Positions 48,496 to 56,955 of a stretch of DNA of 64,000 nt are shown here, piece after piece. Origin of the DNA: Pseudoflavonifractor phocaeensis (lineage in GTDB: Bacteria; Bacillota; Clostridia; Oscillospirales; Oscillospiraceae); NCBI RefSeq assembly GCF_021531815.1, contig NZ_JADYUM010000005.1, positions 62,001-126,000 of the forward strand, read 5' to 3'. The first letter of the stretch is position 1, and each line of letters opens with the position of its first letter. The translations under genes were made by a program, and so were the position numbers. The notes beneath the pieces were generated by a model. The model made no database searches and was not told where the DNA came from. It was given only the letters and a program-made list of their open reading frames with translations.

Positions 48496-49023
48496 ATGGG
48501 AATGAAAATGCTGCTTGCTTTGGCTCTGTCCGCCACGCTGGGATTGGGTCCTATCCTCGGAGAGGGAACAGAACTGCCCCGGACCTTTGAGATGGAAAGG
48601 CCGGAAAGCCAGTCAGTGGAGGAGCAGGGGAGCATGGAAGCGGTTCTGCAGGAGCGGGAGCGCCTGTTAAAGAACTCGGGACTGTCTTATTTTTACGAGC
48701 CCTACCCCGGAGAGCTGGGGACCCTTTGCGTGTCCGGCCAGACGGGGACCACCCACGGCACTGCCACCAGCATGCTCTATGTGTCCAGAGACGGGACCAG
48801 CGTCGAGATCGTGGACCTCCTTCCCCATTACGGCTTCGGGGCCTGCTATTATGTGTGTCCCCGGGACATCTCCTTCCGGGATGGGGGAAAGACCTTGACC
48901 TTTATCACCCCCGTGAAGGAGGTGCTGGACTGGGAACAGGACCTGTACCGGGACTGGGGGGACACGCTGTGTGAGTTTGATACCCAGTCCGGCGCCATGC
49001 GGTCCATGACCCCGTTGGAATAA
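48496..49023 (+). CDS. Small secreted protein of unknown function
   Basis: A 175-residue protein. Residues 1-22 look like a signal peptide ([20 protein letters not shown]). A charged linker with [17 protein letters not shown] (50-66) may be helical; the rest seems a beta-rich domain with [20 protein letters not shown] and [16 protein letters not shown], the repeated strand-DG-strand pattern of propeller- or beta-sandwich-like proteins. Two Cys (in the GACYYVC stretch) could pair outside the cell. I do not recognise the family. It follows the MFS gene by 38 bp and may share its transcript. Confidence 0.6.
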   Translation: MGMKMLLALALSATLGLGPILGEGTELPRTFEMERPESQSVEEQGSMEAVLQERERLLKNSGLSYFYEPYPGELGTLCVSGQTGTTHGTATSMLYVSRDGTSVEIVDLLPHYGFGACYYVCPRDISFRDGGKTLTFITPVKEVLDWEQDLYRDWGDTLCEFDTQSGAMRSMTPLE

Positions 49024-49057
49024 ATATTTCAGTTTTATTAAATTTGCCCCAAGCCTC

Positions 49058-49086
49058 TTTACAGGAGTGAAGATTTGGAGTAGACT
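49058..49086 (+). promoter_or_regulatory. Promoter of ireB
   Basis: TTTACA (49058-49063) and TAGACT (49081-49086) with a 17-bp spacer, 32 bp before the ATG. Confidence 0.65.
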
Positions 49087-49117
49087 AGAAACAGCTTTAT
49101 GGCTAGGAGGTGTTCCC

Positions 49118-49369
49118 ATGGGAGAGATGGATTTTACCCGTAAGTTCAGTCTGGGCGATCAGCGTGACCTGGAGATCAAGACGATCCTGTCCACAGTCTA
49201 TCAGGCGCTGCAGGAGAAGGGCTATAACCCCATCAACCAGATCGTGGGCTATATCCTCTCGGAGGACCCCACCTATATCACCAACCACAACAACGCCCGC
49301 GCCCTGATCCGGAAGGTGGACCGGGACGAGCTGCTCCAGACCCTGGTAAAATATTACCTGACCCACTGA
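49118..49369 (+). CDS. ireB: IreB-family regulatory phosphoprotein
   Basis: An 83-residue protein of the former UPF0297 family. [22 protein letters not shown] and [21 protein letters not shown], then [22 protein letters not shown], cover the whole domain. In Enterococcus IreB is phosphorylated by the Ser/Thr kinase IreK and lowers cephalosporin resistance. Usually next to ruvX (yqgF) and alaS; here alone. GGAGG lies 7 nt before ATG; the frame upstream of 49118 is not used. Confidence 0.95.
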   Translation: MGEMDFTRKFSLGDQRDLEIKTILSTVYQALQEKGYNPINQIVGYILSEDPTYITNHNNARALIRKVDRDELLQTLVKYYLTH

Positions 49370-49382
49370 ACCATATCCGCTC

Positions 49383-49411
49383 AAACGCCCGGCAATGCGC
49401 CGGGCGTTTTT
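49383..49411 (+). terminator. Terminator after ireB
   Basis: An 11-bp stem (49383-49393 with 49399-49409), 5-nt loop, T5. It lies in the leader of the DUF523 gene, so that gene depends on read-through or a promoter I cannot see. Confidence 0.9.
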
Positions 49412-49433
49412 CGCAGAAACGGGAGGAAACCAT

Positions 49434-49868
49434 ATGAAGATCCTGGTCAGCGCCTGCCTCATGGGGGAGCCCTGCCGCTACGACGGCAAAAGCAAGCCGG
49501 TCCCGGAGCTGGAGAAGCTGCGGGCGGCGGGGCATACGTTGGTCCCTGTCTGTCCCGAGGTGCTGGGAGGACTGCCCACGCCCCGCTCCCCGGCGGAGCT
49601 CCAGCCCGGCGGCCGGGTGGTGAACCGGGCGGGGGAGGACGTGACCGCCGCCTACCTGGAGGGGGCCCGCCGGACTCTGGAGCTGGCCCGGACTGAGGGC
49701 TGTACCTGGGCCGTCCTCAAGGCCAACTCTCCCTCCTGCGGCAGCCGGCAAATCTATGACGGCTCCTTTTCCGGGAAACTGGTCCCGGGACAGGGTGTGG
49801 CCGCCCGGCTGCTGGGGGAGTCCGGCATCCGGGTGGCGGACGAGGAGACGCTGGACCTGCTGCTCTGA
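49434..49868 (+). CDS. DUF523 protein
   Basis: A 144-residue protein of the DUF523 family. ILVSACLMGEPCRYDGKSK at the start and LKANSPSCGSRQIYDGSFSGK near residue 100 contain the conserved Cys residues of the family; VPVCPEVLGGLPTPRSPAE lies between. These Cys suggest a metal or iron-sulfur centre, but no reaction is established for the family to my knowledge. GGGAGG is 8 nt before the ATG at 49434, which also gives the conserved start. Next gene is sigG. Confidence 0.88.
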   Translation: MKILVSACLMGEPCRYDGKSKPVPELEKLRAAGHTLVPVCPEVLGGLPTPRSPAELQPGGRVVNRAGEDVTAAYLEGARRTLELARTEGCTWAVLKANSPSCGSRQIYDGSFSGKLVPGQGVAARLLGESGIRVADEETLDLLL

Positions 49869-49941
49869 ACACGCTCCCCACAAAAATCCATCGAAACCGG
49901 TCAGACGATAAAAAATTTCGCCCCTTCCCGCAAAGTATGAA

Positions 49942-49990
49942 ACCCCCTCGCCCGGAGATACTTGGAATACAGTATCTCTGGGCGGGGGGT
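49942..49990 (+). promoter_or_regulatory. Leader hairpin covering the sigG ribosome-binding site
   Basis: Arms 49942-49961 and 49972-49990 pair along almost 19 bp (one bulged T, one G-U), loop TTGGAATACA with few extra bases. The six G residues 49984-49989, the only ribosome site for the GTG at 49998, lie in the right arm. The following TTTT could also let it terminate upstream transcripts. As I recall, the Bacillus sigG leader also has a translation-lowering hairpin and a GUG start. Confidence 0.75.
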
Positions 49991-49997
49991 TTTGATC

Positions 49998-50768
49998 GTG
50001 CAGCACAAGGTAGAGATCTGCGGGGTGAATACCGCCAAGCTGAAGGTCCTGAAAAGCGAGGAGACACAGGCGCTGCTGGTCCGCGCCAAGGCGGGGGACA
50101 AGCAGGCCCGGGAGGAACTGATCGCGGGAAACCTGCGGCTGGTGCTGTCGGTGATCCAGCGCTTTTCCAACCGGGGAGAGAACGCCGACGATCTGTTCCA
50201 GGTGGGGTGTATCGGCCTGATCAAAGCCATCGATAACTTTGACACCAATCTGCAGGTGAAGTTCTCCACCTACGGGGTGCCCATGATCGTGGGAGAGATC
50301 CGCCGCTACCTCCGGGACAACAGCACCATGCGGGTGTCCCGGGCCATGCGGGACACGGCCTACAAGGTCCTCCAGGCCAAGGAGGCCTACATGGCCAAGC
50401 ACCAGAAGGAACCCACCGTGGAGGAGATCGCAAAACTGCTGGACCTGAAGCGGGAGGACGTTGTCTTCGCCCTGGACGCTATTTTGGAGCCGGTGTCCCT
50501 CTATGAGCCGGTTTACTCAGACAGCGGGGATACGGTGTGCGTCATGGACCAGGTGAAGGACAGCCGGAACACCGATGAGATGTGGCTGGAGCGCATCGCT
50601 TTGAAGGAGGCCGTGTCCCACCTCAGCGAGCGGGAGCGGAAGATCCTGTCCATGCGGTTCTTCCAGGGCAAGACCCAAATGGAGGTGTCCAGTGAGATCG
50701 GGATCTCCCAGGCCCAGGTGTCCCGGCTGGAAAAAAACGCCCTGCGGCAGATCCGGAAGGAGATGTAA
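49998..50768 (+). CDS. sigG: RNA polymerase sporulation sigma factor SigG
   Basis: A 256-residue sigma-70-family factor lacking region 1. KVEICGVNTAKLKVL at the N-terminus is the sigma-G signature. Region 2: RLVLSVIQRFSNRGENADDLFQVGCIGLIKAIDNFD (quoted as a block around residues 45-80) with VKFSTYGVPMIVGEIRRYLRD; region 3 follows; region 4 is HLSERERKILSMRFFQGKTQ and the helix-turn-helix ISQAQVSRLEKNAL. SigG drives late forespore genes. GTG start; the only ribosome site is inside a hairpin. sigE, its usual neighbour, is not in the window. A sigma-F promoter could not be assigned with confidence. Confidence 0.95.
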   Translation: MQHKVEICGVNTAKLKVLKSEETQALLVRAKAGDKQAREELIAGNLRLVLSVIQRFSNRGENADDLFQVGCIGLIKAIDNFDTNLQVKFSTYGVPMIVGEIRRYLRDNSTMRVSRAMRDTAYKVLQAKEAYMAKHQKEPTVEEIAKLLDLKREDVVFALDAILEPVSLYEPVYSDSGDTVCVMDQVKDSRNTDEMWLERIALKEAVSHLSERERKILSMRFFQGKTQMEVSSEIGISQAQVSRLEKNALRQIRKEM

Positions 50769-50786
50769 CGTGGAAGCCGCGGCACG

Positions 50787-51578
50787 TCACCCCAGGGCCA
50801 CGTCCAGGATCATCATGATCAGAAAACCGGCCATGACCCCCAGGGTGCCGGAGTGTCCGCCCTCACAGAGATTGGCCTCGGGGATCAGTTCCTCCACCAC
50901 CACATAGAGCATGGCGCCGGCGGCAAAGGACAGCAGCCAGGGCATCAGGGGCTGAATGGAACCGACGGCCAGAACGGTGAGCAGCCCGAAGACAGGCTCC
51001 ACTGTTCCGGATAAAGACCCCATGACAAAGGCGCGGCGGCGGCTCATTCCCTCCTGGCGCAGGGGCAGGGCGATGGCCGCGCCCTCCGGAAAGTTCTGGA
51101 TGCCGATACCCAGGGCCAGGGCCGCGGCGGCGGTGAGCAGGGAGGGTTCTTCGTTGTAGGCGGCCAGGGCGAAGGAGATGCCCACGGCCATCCCCTCGGG
51201 AATGTTGTGGAGGGTCACCGCCAGCACCAGCAGGGCGGTGCGCCGCCGTGAGGTCCGGCCTTCCTTCCAGTGGAAGGATTCGGGGGTAAAATGGGGGAGC
51301 AGGTAGTCCATGGCCAACAGGAAAGCGATGCCCAGCACCGACCCGCCCGCGGCGGGGAGCCAGCCCACCATTCCCATGGCCTCCGCCTCCTCAATGGCGG
51401 GGATCAGGAGGGACCACATGCTGGCGGCGATCATCACCCCGGCGGCAAAGCCCAGCAGAAGCCGGTGAAGGGTGGGGGAGGCGTGGCTGCGGAAAAGAAA
51501 GACCATAGAAGCCCCCAGCGCGGTCATCAGGAAGGTGAACCCGGTGCCGCCGGCGGCCCAAAGAAGTGCCTGCGTCAT
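50787..51578 (-). CDS. ZIP-family metal transporter
   Basis: A 263-residue protein with eight helices, ZupT/GufA type. Helix IV carries AVTLHNIPEGMAVGISFA and helix V GIGIQNFPEGAAIALPL, the HN-PEG and QN-PEG metal-binding pairs that carry Zn2+, Fe2+ or Mn2+ inward. ATG at 51578 is 9 nt after AAAGG; the ATG three codons earlier is too close to that site. Regulation unknown: the 186-bp gap upstream shows no clear Zur or MntR site. Confidence 0.92.
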   Translation of the reverse strand: MTQALLWAAGGTGFTFLMTALGASMVFLFRSHASPTLHRLLLGFAAGVMIAASMWSLLIPAIEEAEAMGMVGWLPAAGGSVLGIAFLLAMDYLLPHFTPESFHWKEGRTSRRRTALLVLAVTLHNIPEGMAVGISFALAAYNEEPSLLTAAAALALGIGIQNFPEGAAIALPLRQEGMSRRRAFVMGSLSGTVEPVFGLLTVLAVGSIQPLMPWLLSFAAGAMLYVVVEELIPEANLCEGGHSGTLGVMAGFLIMMILDVALG

Positions 51579-51763
51579 ATTGTACATCCTTTCTGGACGG
51601 TAACGGTGCCGCGGGCGGCCGATCCGCCTATGCGGCTGTGTCCAGATTAGGCTATGACGGGGCGGGAGAAGGTGTGCGCGTTCCGGAGGAATGGTTCTGT
51701 CAGGAGGTGGGCCAACCCCGCCGTTTGGTCAGAGGGACCTAGGGGGCTCCACCAGCACAACGG

Positions 51764-52801
51764 TCAGGGGAGAAGCAGGGCCAGATACAGCCGGCTCATC
51801 CAGTAGCCGATGGCCATACACCCCGGGAAGGTGAGCACCCAGGCCAGGGCCACCTGTCCCGCCACACGCCAGTCCACAGCTGTTCCCGCCCCCCGGCCGA
51901 CCCCCAGCAGGGCGGCGGTGCGGGTGTGGGTGGTGGAGACGGGGAGGCCCAGGGCGGTGGCGGCCAGCAGGCACAGGACGCTGCCAAGGTCGGCGGCCAG
52001 ACCTTCCCGGGGACCCAGAGTCACCATTTCCCGTCCCACCTTGTCGATGATGCGCCGTCCGCCCATCAGGGTGCCCAGTGCCATGAACAGGGCGCACAGC
52101 ACCATGAGCCAGAGAGGGATGGGGAAGGTCTGTTCATCCCCCCGCCCCTGGGCCAGGGCAGTCCCCAGGAGGAAGACCCCTAAAAACTTTTGCCCGTCCT
52201 GGGCACCGTGGAGAAAGGCGGCCCCCGCTGCTCCTGGGATTTGAGCGGCAAGGAATGTAGAGCTTTTCCACTTTACATGAAAAAGGGCGTGTTCCGTCCT
52301 GCTGCCCGCCCAAAATCCGGCTGCGGCGGACAGAACCAGCCCTGCCAGCACCTTGGCCCAACAGCCCCAGCGAATACAGGACAGGCTGCCCTCCAGGGCC
52401 ACCGCCGCGCCGGACAGTCCGGACACAAGGGCGTGGCTCTCGCTGGTGGGGATGCCGAACCGCCAGGCCAGCCCCGCCCACAGGACGATGGCCGACATGG
52501 CGGCGCACAGGGCGGTGAGGGCGGCCCGGGGCCCGCCGCCGAACAGGGCGATGGAGTAGACCGTCTCCGCCACCGAGGCGTAGACCGACGTGACGCACAG
52601 CACGCCGAGAAAATTGCAGACAGCCGCCAGTAGTACCGCCCGCCGGAAGGGGAGGGCTCCGGTGACCACCGCCCCGGCGATGGCGTTGGGGGCGTCGGTC
52701 CAGCCGTTGACCAGCAGGACGGCCAGACACAGCAGAAACGTGACGGCCAGAGCCGGATTTTTCACCGCTTCTGCCAGAAAATGGGCAAAGGAAAGGGGCA
52801 T
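51764..52801 (-). CDS. Inorganic phosphate transporter, PiT family
   Basis: A 345-residue permease with about ten helices. NGWTDAPNAIAGAVVTGAL near the start and LGLPVSTTHTRTAALLGVG near the end are the two inverted-repeat PiT signatures; WRFGIPTSESHALVSGLSG is the first-half partner. It takes up phosphate (or metal phosphate) with H+ or Na+. ATG at 52801 with GGAGGT 8 nt upstream. The start codon is within the arm of a hairpin. No phoU-like gene adjoins, although PiT genes often have one. Confidence 0.9.
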   Translation of the reverse strand: MPLSFAHFLAEAVKNPALAVTFLLCLAVLLVNGWTDAPNAIAGAVVTGALPFRRAVLLAAVCNFLGVLCVTSVYASVAETVYSIALFGGGPRAALTALCAAMSAIVLWAGLAWRFGIPTSESHALVSGLSGAAVALEGSLSCIRWGCWAKVLAGLVLSAAAGFWAGSRTEHALFHVKWKSSTFLAAQIPGAAGAAFLHGAQDGQKFLGVFLLGTALAQGRGDEQTFPIPLWLMVLCALFMALGTLMGGRRIIDKVGREMVTLGPREGLAADLGSVLCLLAATALGLPVSTTHTRTAALLGVGRGAGTAVDWRVAGQVALAWVLTFPGCMAIGYWMSRLYLALLLP

Positions 52802-52820
52802 GGAACCACCTCCATGCCCC
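52795..52820 (-). promoter_or_regulatory. Hairpin enclosing the PiT start codon
   Basis: A perfect 10-bp inverted repeat GGGGCATGGA/TCCATGCCCC (52795-52804, 52811-52820) with a 6-nt loop. The arm nearest the gene holds the ATG, and the ribosome site runs from the far arm into the loop, so folding would block initiation. It lies 8 bp after the dinB stop and may also act as a weak terminator. Confidence 0.65.
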
Positions 52821-52828
52821 AATTTATG

Positions 52829-54082
52829 TCACGGCTCCTCCAGGTATGACCGGCTCCCGCCGGGGGGAGGCGCGTGGCGGTCCTCCCCCGGGTCCCGGGG
52901 TGCGGAGGCGGGGGCGATGGCCCCCTTGCCGTACTTGGCCCGAATGGAGTCCAGCGCCCCTTCCAGCTTTTCCAGCCGTTCCCGCTTCCGCTCCAGGGGG
53001 CCGGACAACAGGTCCAGTTGGGCCGCCGCCTCCTCCTCGGGCACCAGATAGAGGGCGGTCACCGTCAGCGCCCGGACCGGGTGGTCCATATTCCAGCAGC
53101 TCTCCGCCAGCTCCATGGCGGTCTGGGCGATCTCACGGCCCAGGTAAGTGGGAGAATCCAGCCGCTGCTGGCGGCTCAGGTCCCGGAAATCCGGGTCCCT
53201 AATGGCAAGGGAAACACCTTGACATTTCATGTGCTGCAACCGCAGGCGGGTCCCGACCTGGTCGGCCAGCTGGGTGACGCCGGCCCGGATCTCCTCCCGG
53301 CCTTGGAGGTTTCGGGGAAAGGTGAGGCCATTGCCCACCGACTTGGGCGGAGTGTGCTGGGTGGCGGGAGCCACGGGGGAACGGTCCAGGCCGTTGGCGA
53401 AATCGTGGAGCTGGACCCCGTTTTTGCCCAGCAGGGTGAACAGGGACTCCCGGTCGAACCGGGCCAGGTCCCCGATGGTGCGGATGTTGAATTTTTGGAA
53501 GGTCTGGGCCGCCGCACGGCCCACATAGAGCAGGTCGGTGACGGGGAGGGGCCAGACGATCTGCTTGAAATTTTCCCGGGAAATGACCGTGGTGGCGTCT
53601 GGCTTTTTGTAGTCGCTGCCCAGCTTGGCGAAGACCTTGTTGAAGGACACCCCCACTGAGATGGTCAGCCCCAGCTCGCAGCGCAGCCGCTCCCGGAGCC
53701 GGTCAGCCAAGGCCCTGGCGTCTCCGCCGAACAGGTGAAGGGTGCCGGTGAGGTCCAGCCAGCTCTCGTCGATGCCGAAGGGCTCCACCAGGTCGGTGTA
53801 CTCCTGGTAGATGTGGTTGACCAGGCGGGAGAATTCCCGGTACTTGTGGTGGTGGGCAGGGAGGAGGACCAGCTCGGGGCACTTTTTCCGGGCCTGCCAA
53901 ATGGTTTCGGCGGTTTTGACGCCGAAGGCCTTGGCGGGCTCGTTCTTGGCTAGGATGATGCCGTGGCGGCTGTCCGGATCGCCGCATACCGCCACCGGGA
54001 GGTGGCGCAGCTCTGGGTGGTCCAGCAGTTCCACCGAGGCATAAAAGCTGTTCAGATCGCAGTGAAAAATGACCCGCTCCAC
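52829..54082 (-). CDS. dinB: DNA polymerase IV
   Basis: A 417-residue Y-family translesion polymerase. VIFHCDLNSFYASVELLDHPEL supplies the first catalytic Asp (quoted as a block at residues 3-24); GIDESWLDLTGT has the Asp-Glu pair (GIDES in place of SIDEA); thumb and little-finger domains follow (LYVGRAAAQTFQKFNI; then DHPVRALTVTALYL). GTG at 54082 follows GGAGG by 8 nt and is preferred to 54133. The C-terminal region after residue 370 is charged and rather long; no clear clamp-binding peptide is seen at the very end. No LexA box was recognised. Confidence 0.93.
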   Translation of the reverse strand: MERVIFHCDLNSFYASVELLDHPELRHLPVAVCGDPDSRHGIILAKNEPAKAFGVKTAETIWQARKKCPELVLLPAHHHKYREFSRLVNHIYQEYTDLVEPFGIDESWLDLTGTLHLFGGDARALADRLRERLRCELGLTISVGVSFNKVFAKLGSDYKKPDATTVISRENFKQIVWPLPVTDLLYVGRAAAQTFQKFNIRTIGDLARFDRESLFTLLGKNGVQLHDFANGLDRSPVAPATQHTPPKSVGNGLTFPRNLQGREEIRAGVTQLADQVGTRLRLQHMKCQGVSLAIRDPDFRDLSRQQRLDSPTYLGREIAQTAMELAESCWNMDHPVRALTVTALYLVPEEEAAAQLDLLSGPLERKRERLEKLEGALDSIRAKYGKGAIAPASAPRDPGEDRHAPPPGGSRSYLEEP

Positions 54083-54104
54083 CGGGCTCACCTCCTTTGA
54101 CCCT

Positions 54105-54133
54105 ATTATACCCCACCTCCACAGAAAAGTCAA
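54105..54133 (-). promoter_or_regulatory. Promoter of dinB
   Basis: TTGACT (54128-54133) and TATAAT (54105-54110) on the minus strand with a 17-bp spacer; short leader of about 20 nt. Confidence 0.8.
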
Positions 54134-54198
54134 ACAAATGTTCTAAATTAGAAGAAATAGGAAAGAGGCTCCCCGGGAAGGAGAGCCTCTTGCGCGGT

Positions 54199-54933
54199 CT
54201 AATTCTTCACCACTGCGTGGAGCAGGGACCATATGGACCACAGGAGCGCCGCCAGGAGAAAGAGCCCCAGCAGGGGGAACAGCCAGTCCACAATGGTGTA
54301 CTGTTTCCAGGGCAGGAGCTGGGGCGCGAAGCAGACCAGCAACCAGGCGGCCCAGAATATCCACAAGGACTTGCCGCCGAACCGTTGGAGCATCGCTCCG
54401 ATGATGATGCCAAATGCCATGCAGCCCAGGGCGATGAGGGGGAACCACCACCAGGCCAGGGCGAAGTCCTCAATGAACAATTGCTTGGCCCGGAGGGCGG
54501 CCTCTCCGGAGGACCAGCCGATTACGGGAATGGGGGGAATGTCGTCCATCACAATATACTCCCGGGCAGACAGCCAGAGCCAGAATCGGGGGGCGAAGAA
54601 CCGTTCCAGAACTGCCAACAGAGCGGCCAGCCCCATGGAAAACAGGGACAGGAAGCCTGTTACGCCCAAGGTCAGCCCTAACGCATGCAGCCGGGTCCGG
54701 CCGAAGCGGAGGGCCTGGTCGAAGGTGACCGCCACATGGGCCGCGGACACAAACAGAATTAGGATGCCTGCCGTGATGGGCAGCAGGACGCCGGACAGGA
54801 GCAGGCTGGAACCCTCGCCGGAGAAGCGCACCGCGATGGCGGTGATGATGTGGAGGAGCAGGAAGACTCCGCCCACCACGCCGCCGCACAGCAGCAGATC
54901 GTCGGCGTTGAGCCGGATGAGTTTTTTCAGCAT
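54199..54933 (-). CDS. Membrane protein, probable ABC permease subunit B
   Basis: A 244-residue protein with six predicted helices and one 40-residue outer loop (after residue 130). No ABC-2 signature is clear, but it lies at the end of a GntR-ABC-membrane-membrane unit. ATG at 54933 is 5 bp past the stop of the preceding gene with GAGGTGAG upstream; the frame continues to 55461 only as an overlap. It probably acts with the ATPase at 55617-56504. Substrate unknown. Confidence 0.65.
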   Translation of the reverse strand: MLKKLIRLNADDLLLCGGVVGGVFLLLHIITAIAVRFSGEGSSLLLSGVLLPITAGILILFVSAAHVAVTFDQALRFGRTRLHALGLTLGVTGFLSLFSMGLAALLAVLERFFAPRFWLWLSAREYIVMDDIPPIPVIGWSSGEAALRAKQLFIEDFALAWWWFPLIALGCMAFGIIIGAMLQRFGGKSLWIFWAAWLLVCFAPQLLPWKQYTIVDWLFPLLGLFLLAALLWSIWSLLHAVVKN

Positions 54934-54938
54934 AGGAC

Positions 54939-55604
54939 TCACCTCACAATATAGCGGTTTACCGTCCGCCAGATCAGAAGCTCGCATACCGCGGTCACCG
55001 CCACCGCACCACAGGTGAGGGCGGCGGCCACCAGCGAGCCTGGGGTACCGGGCCGGGCGTCCGCAAAAAGCAGCAGCACCGTGGTGGCCGCGATTCCGCC
55101 CAATATGGCCAGGACCATGACCACAATGCCCCAGGCCCGGGAGCGTGTATAAAGCAGCCCGCACAGACAGCCCAGCGCCATGATGGTCAGGCAGGCCAGG
55201 GGATACCGCCAGTTGTTCAGCCCGCCCAAGGACATGAGGAAGCTCCACCGGTCCACGCTGGTCCAGCCGAACAGGTCGGGGATGGCGGACATTACCGCCT
55301 GGAGGGCCCAGCTTACCCCGGCGTACAGCAGCAGAATGAGCTGGAGGGCCAGGAAGTAGTCCCGCCGGCGGGCGCCGGAGGACAGGGCCAGGTTCAAATC
55401 GCTGGTGCACAGGCCATAGGTATAGAGGAACAGCATGAGGAGGGTCAGCAGGGGGAAGCATCCGAAGTAGGTCCGAAAGATGTTGTTGGCCCCCTGGGGC
55501 ACCCCGGTGAGGCAGGCCCCGGCGGTGACGATGGCCGCGAAGGCCAGCATGGCGCCCAGGCTGACCCAGGCGGACCAGAGCAGGAATTTCAACGATCTGA
55601 CCAT
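54939..55604 (-). CDS. Membrane protein, probable ABC permease subunit A
   Basis: A 221-residue protein with six helices. LNLALSSGARRRDYFLALQL near residue 75 is like the motif after helix 2 of ABC-2 permeases of YtrC/BcrB type, where a SG.SRR.F pattern is common. It lies 12 bp downstream of the ATPase gene. With the next gene it would form the membrane part of an exporter. Confidence 0.72.
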   Translation of the reverse strand: MVRSLKFLLWSAWVSLGAMLAFAAIVTAGACLTGVPQGANNIFRTYFGCFPLLTLLMLFLYTYGLCTSDLNLALSSGARRRDYFLALQLILLLYAGVSWALQAVMSAIPDLFGWTSVDRWSFLMSLGGLNNWRYPLACLTIMALGCLCGLLYTRSRAWGIVVMVLAILGGIAATTVLLLFADARPGTPGSLVAAALTCGAVAVTAVCELLIWRTVNRYIVR

Positions 55605-55616
55605 GCCGCCGCCCCC

Positions 55617-56504
55617 TTACTGGGCGTCTCCGTGGCCGCAGAGGGCCACAAAGACGTTTTGCAGGTTCATGGGGGACACGTCAACGTCGGCGGAGAGCGC
55701 CGCTTCCAACTTGACCCCGCCGCCCCGGACGGCCGCGGTCTTGTGCCGGCCCATCTGCTGGACGGACAGCACCTCCAGTCCCCGGCACACCTGGTCCACA
55801 ATATCCTCCCGGCCGGAGATGTAGTGGAACTGGCCGATGAGATCTTCCGTGGGGCTGTTTTCCAGGATGCGGCCCTCGTCCAGAATGATGACCTGCTCGA
55901 AGACGGATGCGGCCTCCTCAATGATGTGGGTGGAGACGATAAAGGTCCGGTTGGTCTGGGCGTAGTCCTCCAGCAGCAGCTGGTAGAATCGCTCCCGCAT
56001 GACCACGTCCAGTCCCGCCGCCGGCTCGTCCAGAATGGTGATGGGGGCGCGGCTGGCCAGGGCGATGAGGATGGTCACCATGGACATCTGGCCCTTGGAC
56101 AGCTGGCAGATCTTTTTCTTGGGCTCCAGCTTGAACCCGGCCAGCAGCTGGTCCGCGTATTCCTGGTCCCAGTTGGGGTAGTAGATGGCGGCGGACTTTA
56201 AGTAGTGCTTGACTTTCAGGTTATTTGGACCGGTGAACAGGGTGGGCTGGAGCTCCCGGGAGAAGCAGATGTGGTCCAGGGCCGCCTGGTTCTCCCACAC
56301 GGGCTGTCCGCCATAGGTGACGGTGCCGCTGTCCAGGGTATTCTGGGCGGTGAGGATGCCCAGTAGGGTGGTCTTGCCCGCTCCGTTGCGGCCGATGAGA
56401 CCGTAGATCTTCCCCGGCTGGATGGTCAGGTCCAGATCGTGGAGCACCTCTTTTTTGCCGTAGGACTTGCACACGCCCTCGGCCTTTAAAACATCAGGAT
56501 TCAT
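55617..56504 (-). CDS. ABC transporter ATP-binding protein (YtrB type)
   Basis: A 295-residue ATPase. Walker A GRNGAGKTTLLGIL near residue 40; signature LSKGQMSMVTILIALA near 140 (SKGQ in place of SGGQ); Walker B ITILDEPAAGLD; the switch His is in VSTHIIEEA. Residues 215-295 form a C-terminal domain of unknown role. Controlled by the GntR gene upstream, which overlaps it by 4 bp. In Bacillus the YtrBCDEF system answers wall-active antibiotics; a similar role is possible here. Confidence 0.92.
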   Translation of the reverse strand: MNPDVLKAEGVCKSYGKKEVLHDLDLTIQPGKIYGLIGRNGAGKTTLLGILTAQNTLDSGTVTYGGQPVWENQAALDHICFSRELQPTLFTGPNNLKVKHYLKSAAIYYPNWDQEYADQLLAGFKLEPKKKICQLSKGQMSMVTILIALASRAPITILDEPAAGLDVVMRERFYQLLLEDYAQTNRTFIVSTHIIEEAASVFEQVIILDEGRILENSPTEDLIGQFHYISGREDIVDQVCRGLEVLSVQQMGRHKTAAVRGGGVKLEAALSADVDVSPMNLQNVFVALCGHGDAQ

Positions 56505-56881
56505 TTCTCTTCTCCTTCCTCAATGGCCTTCCGGACCATTGTCAGCAGTTCTTCCCCCGAGAGGGACAGGGAGGCCCCCTCTTTTACCATGGGTTTGATA
56601 TATTCGTCGTAAAATGCGGATTTCCGCTTGTTCCGCAGAGCCTGTTCCGCGCCCGACGCCACAAACATGCCGATGCCGCGCTTTTTGTAGAGGATGCCGT
56701 CGGCCACCAGCAAATTGATGCCCTTGGCCGCTGTGGCCGGATTGATGTGGTAGACCCGGGCCAGCTCGTTGGTGGAGGGGACCTGTTCTTCTTCCCGGTA
56801 GATCCCGCGGAGAATGTCGTCCTCCAGCATCTGGGCGATCTGCAAATAGATCAGGGACTGGTCGTTCAGGGTACCGCGCAT
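56501..56881 (-). CDS. GntR-family regulator, YtrA subfamily
   Basis: A 126-residue repressor. Winged helix at residues 10-75: IYLQIAQMLEDDILRGIYREEEQVPSTNELARVYHINPATAAKGI (spread over these residues), then the wing GILYKKRGIGMFV; a short 45-residue C-terminal dimer helix as in YtrA. ATG at 56881 after AAGGTGAGG is chosen over GTG at 56890. First gene of the unit; a perfect palindrome lies on its promoter. Confidence 0.92.
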   Translation of the reverse strand: MRGTLNDQSLIYLQIAQMLEDDILRGIYREEEQVPSTNELARVYHINPATAAKGINLLVADGILYKKRGIGMFVASGAEQALRNKRKSAFYDEYIKPMVKEGASLSLSGEELLTMVRKAIEEGEEK

Positions 56882-56905
56882 ACGCCTCACCTTCCAGAGT
56901 TCATA

Positions 56906-56955
56906 GGTTAATTACTTGTGTAATTAACCATACAACAAATGAACGCGGATGTCAA
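56906..56955 (-). promoter_or_regulatory. Promoter and GntR operator
   Basis: TTGACA (56950-56955) and TATGGT (56927-56932) on the minus strand with a 17-bp spacer. GGTTAATTAC-TTGT-GTAATTAACC (56906-56929) is a perfect 10-bp inverted repeat overlapping the -10 box and the start point, as expected for the site of the GntR protein encoded next. Confidence 0.85.

Noticed and set aside
49897-49945. Sigma-F or sigma-G promoter before sigG
   Set aside because: CGATA and CCGCAAAGTA are loosely like a -35/-10 pair, but the GG of the -10 box is missing and the match is too weak to report.
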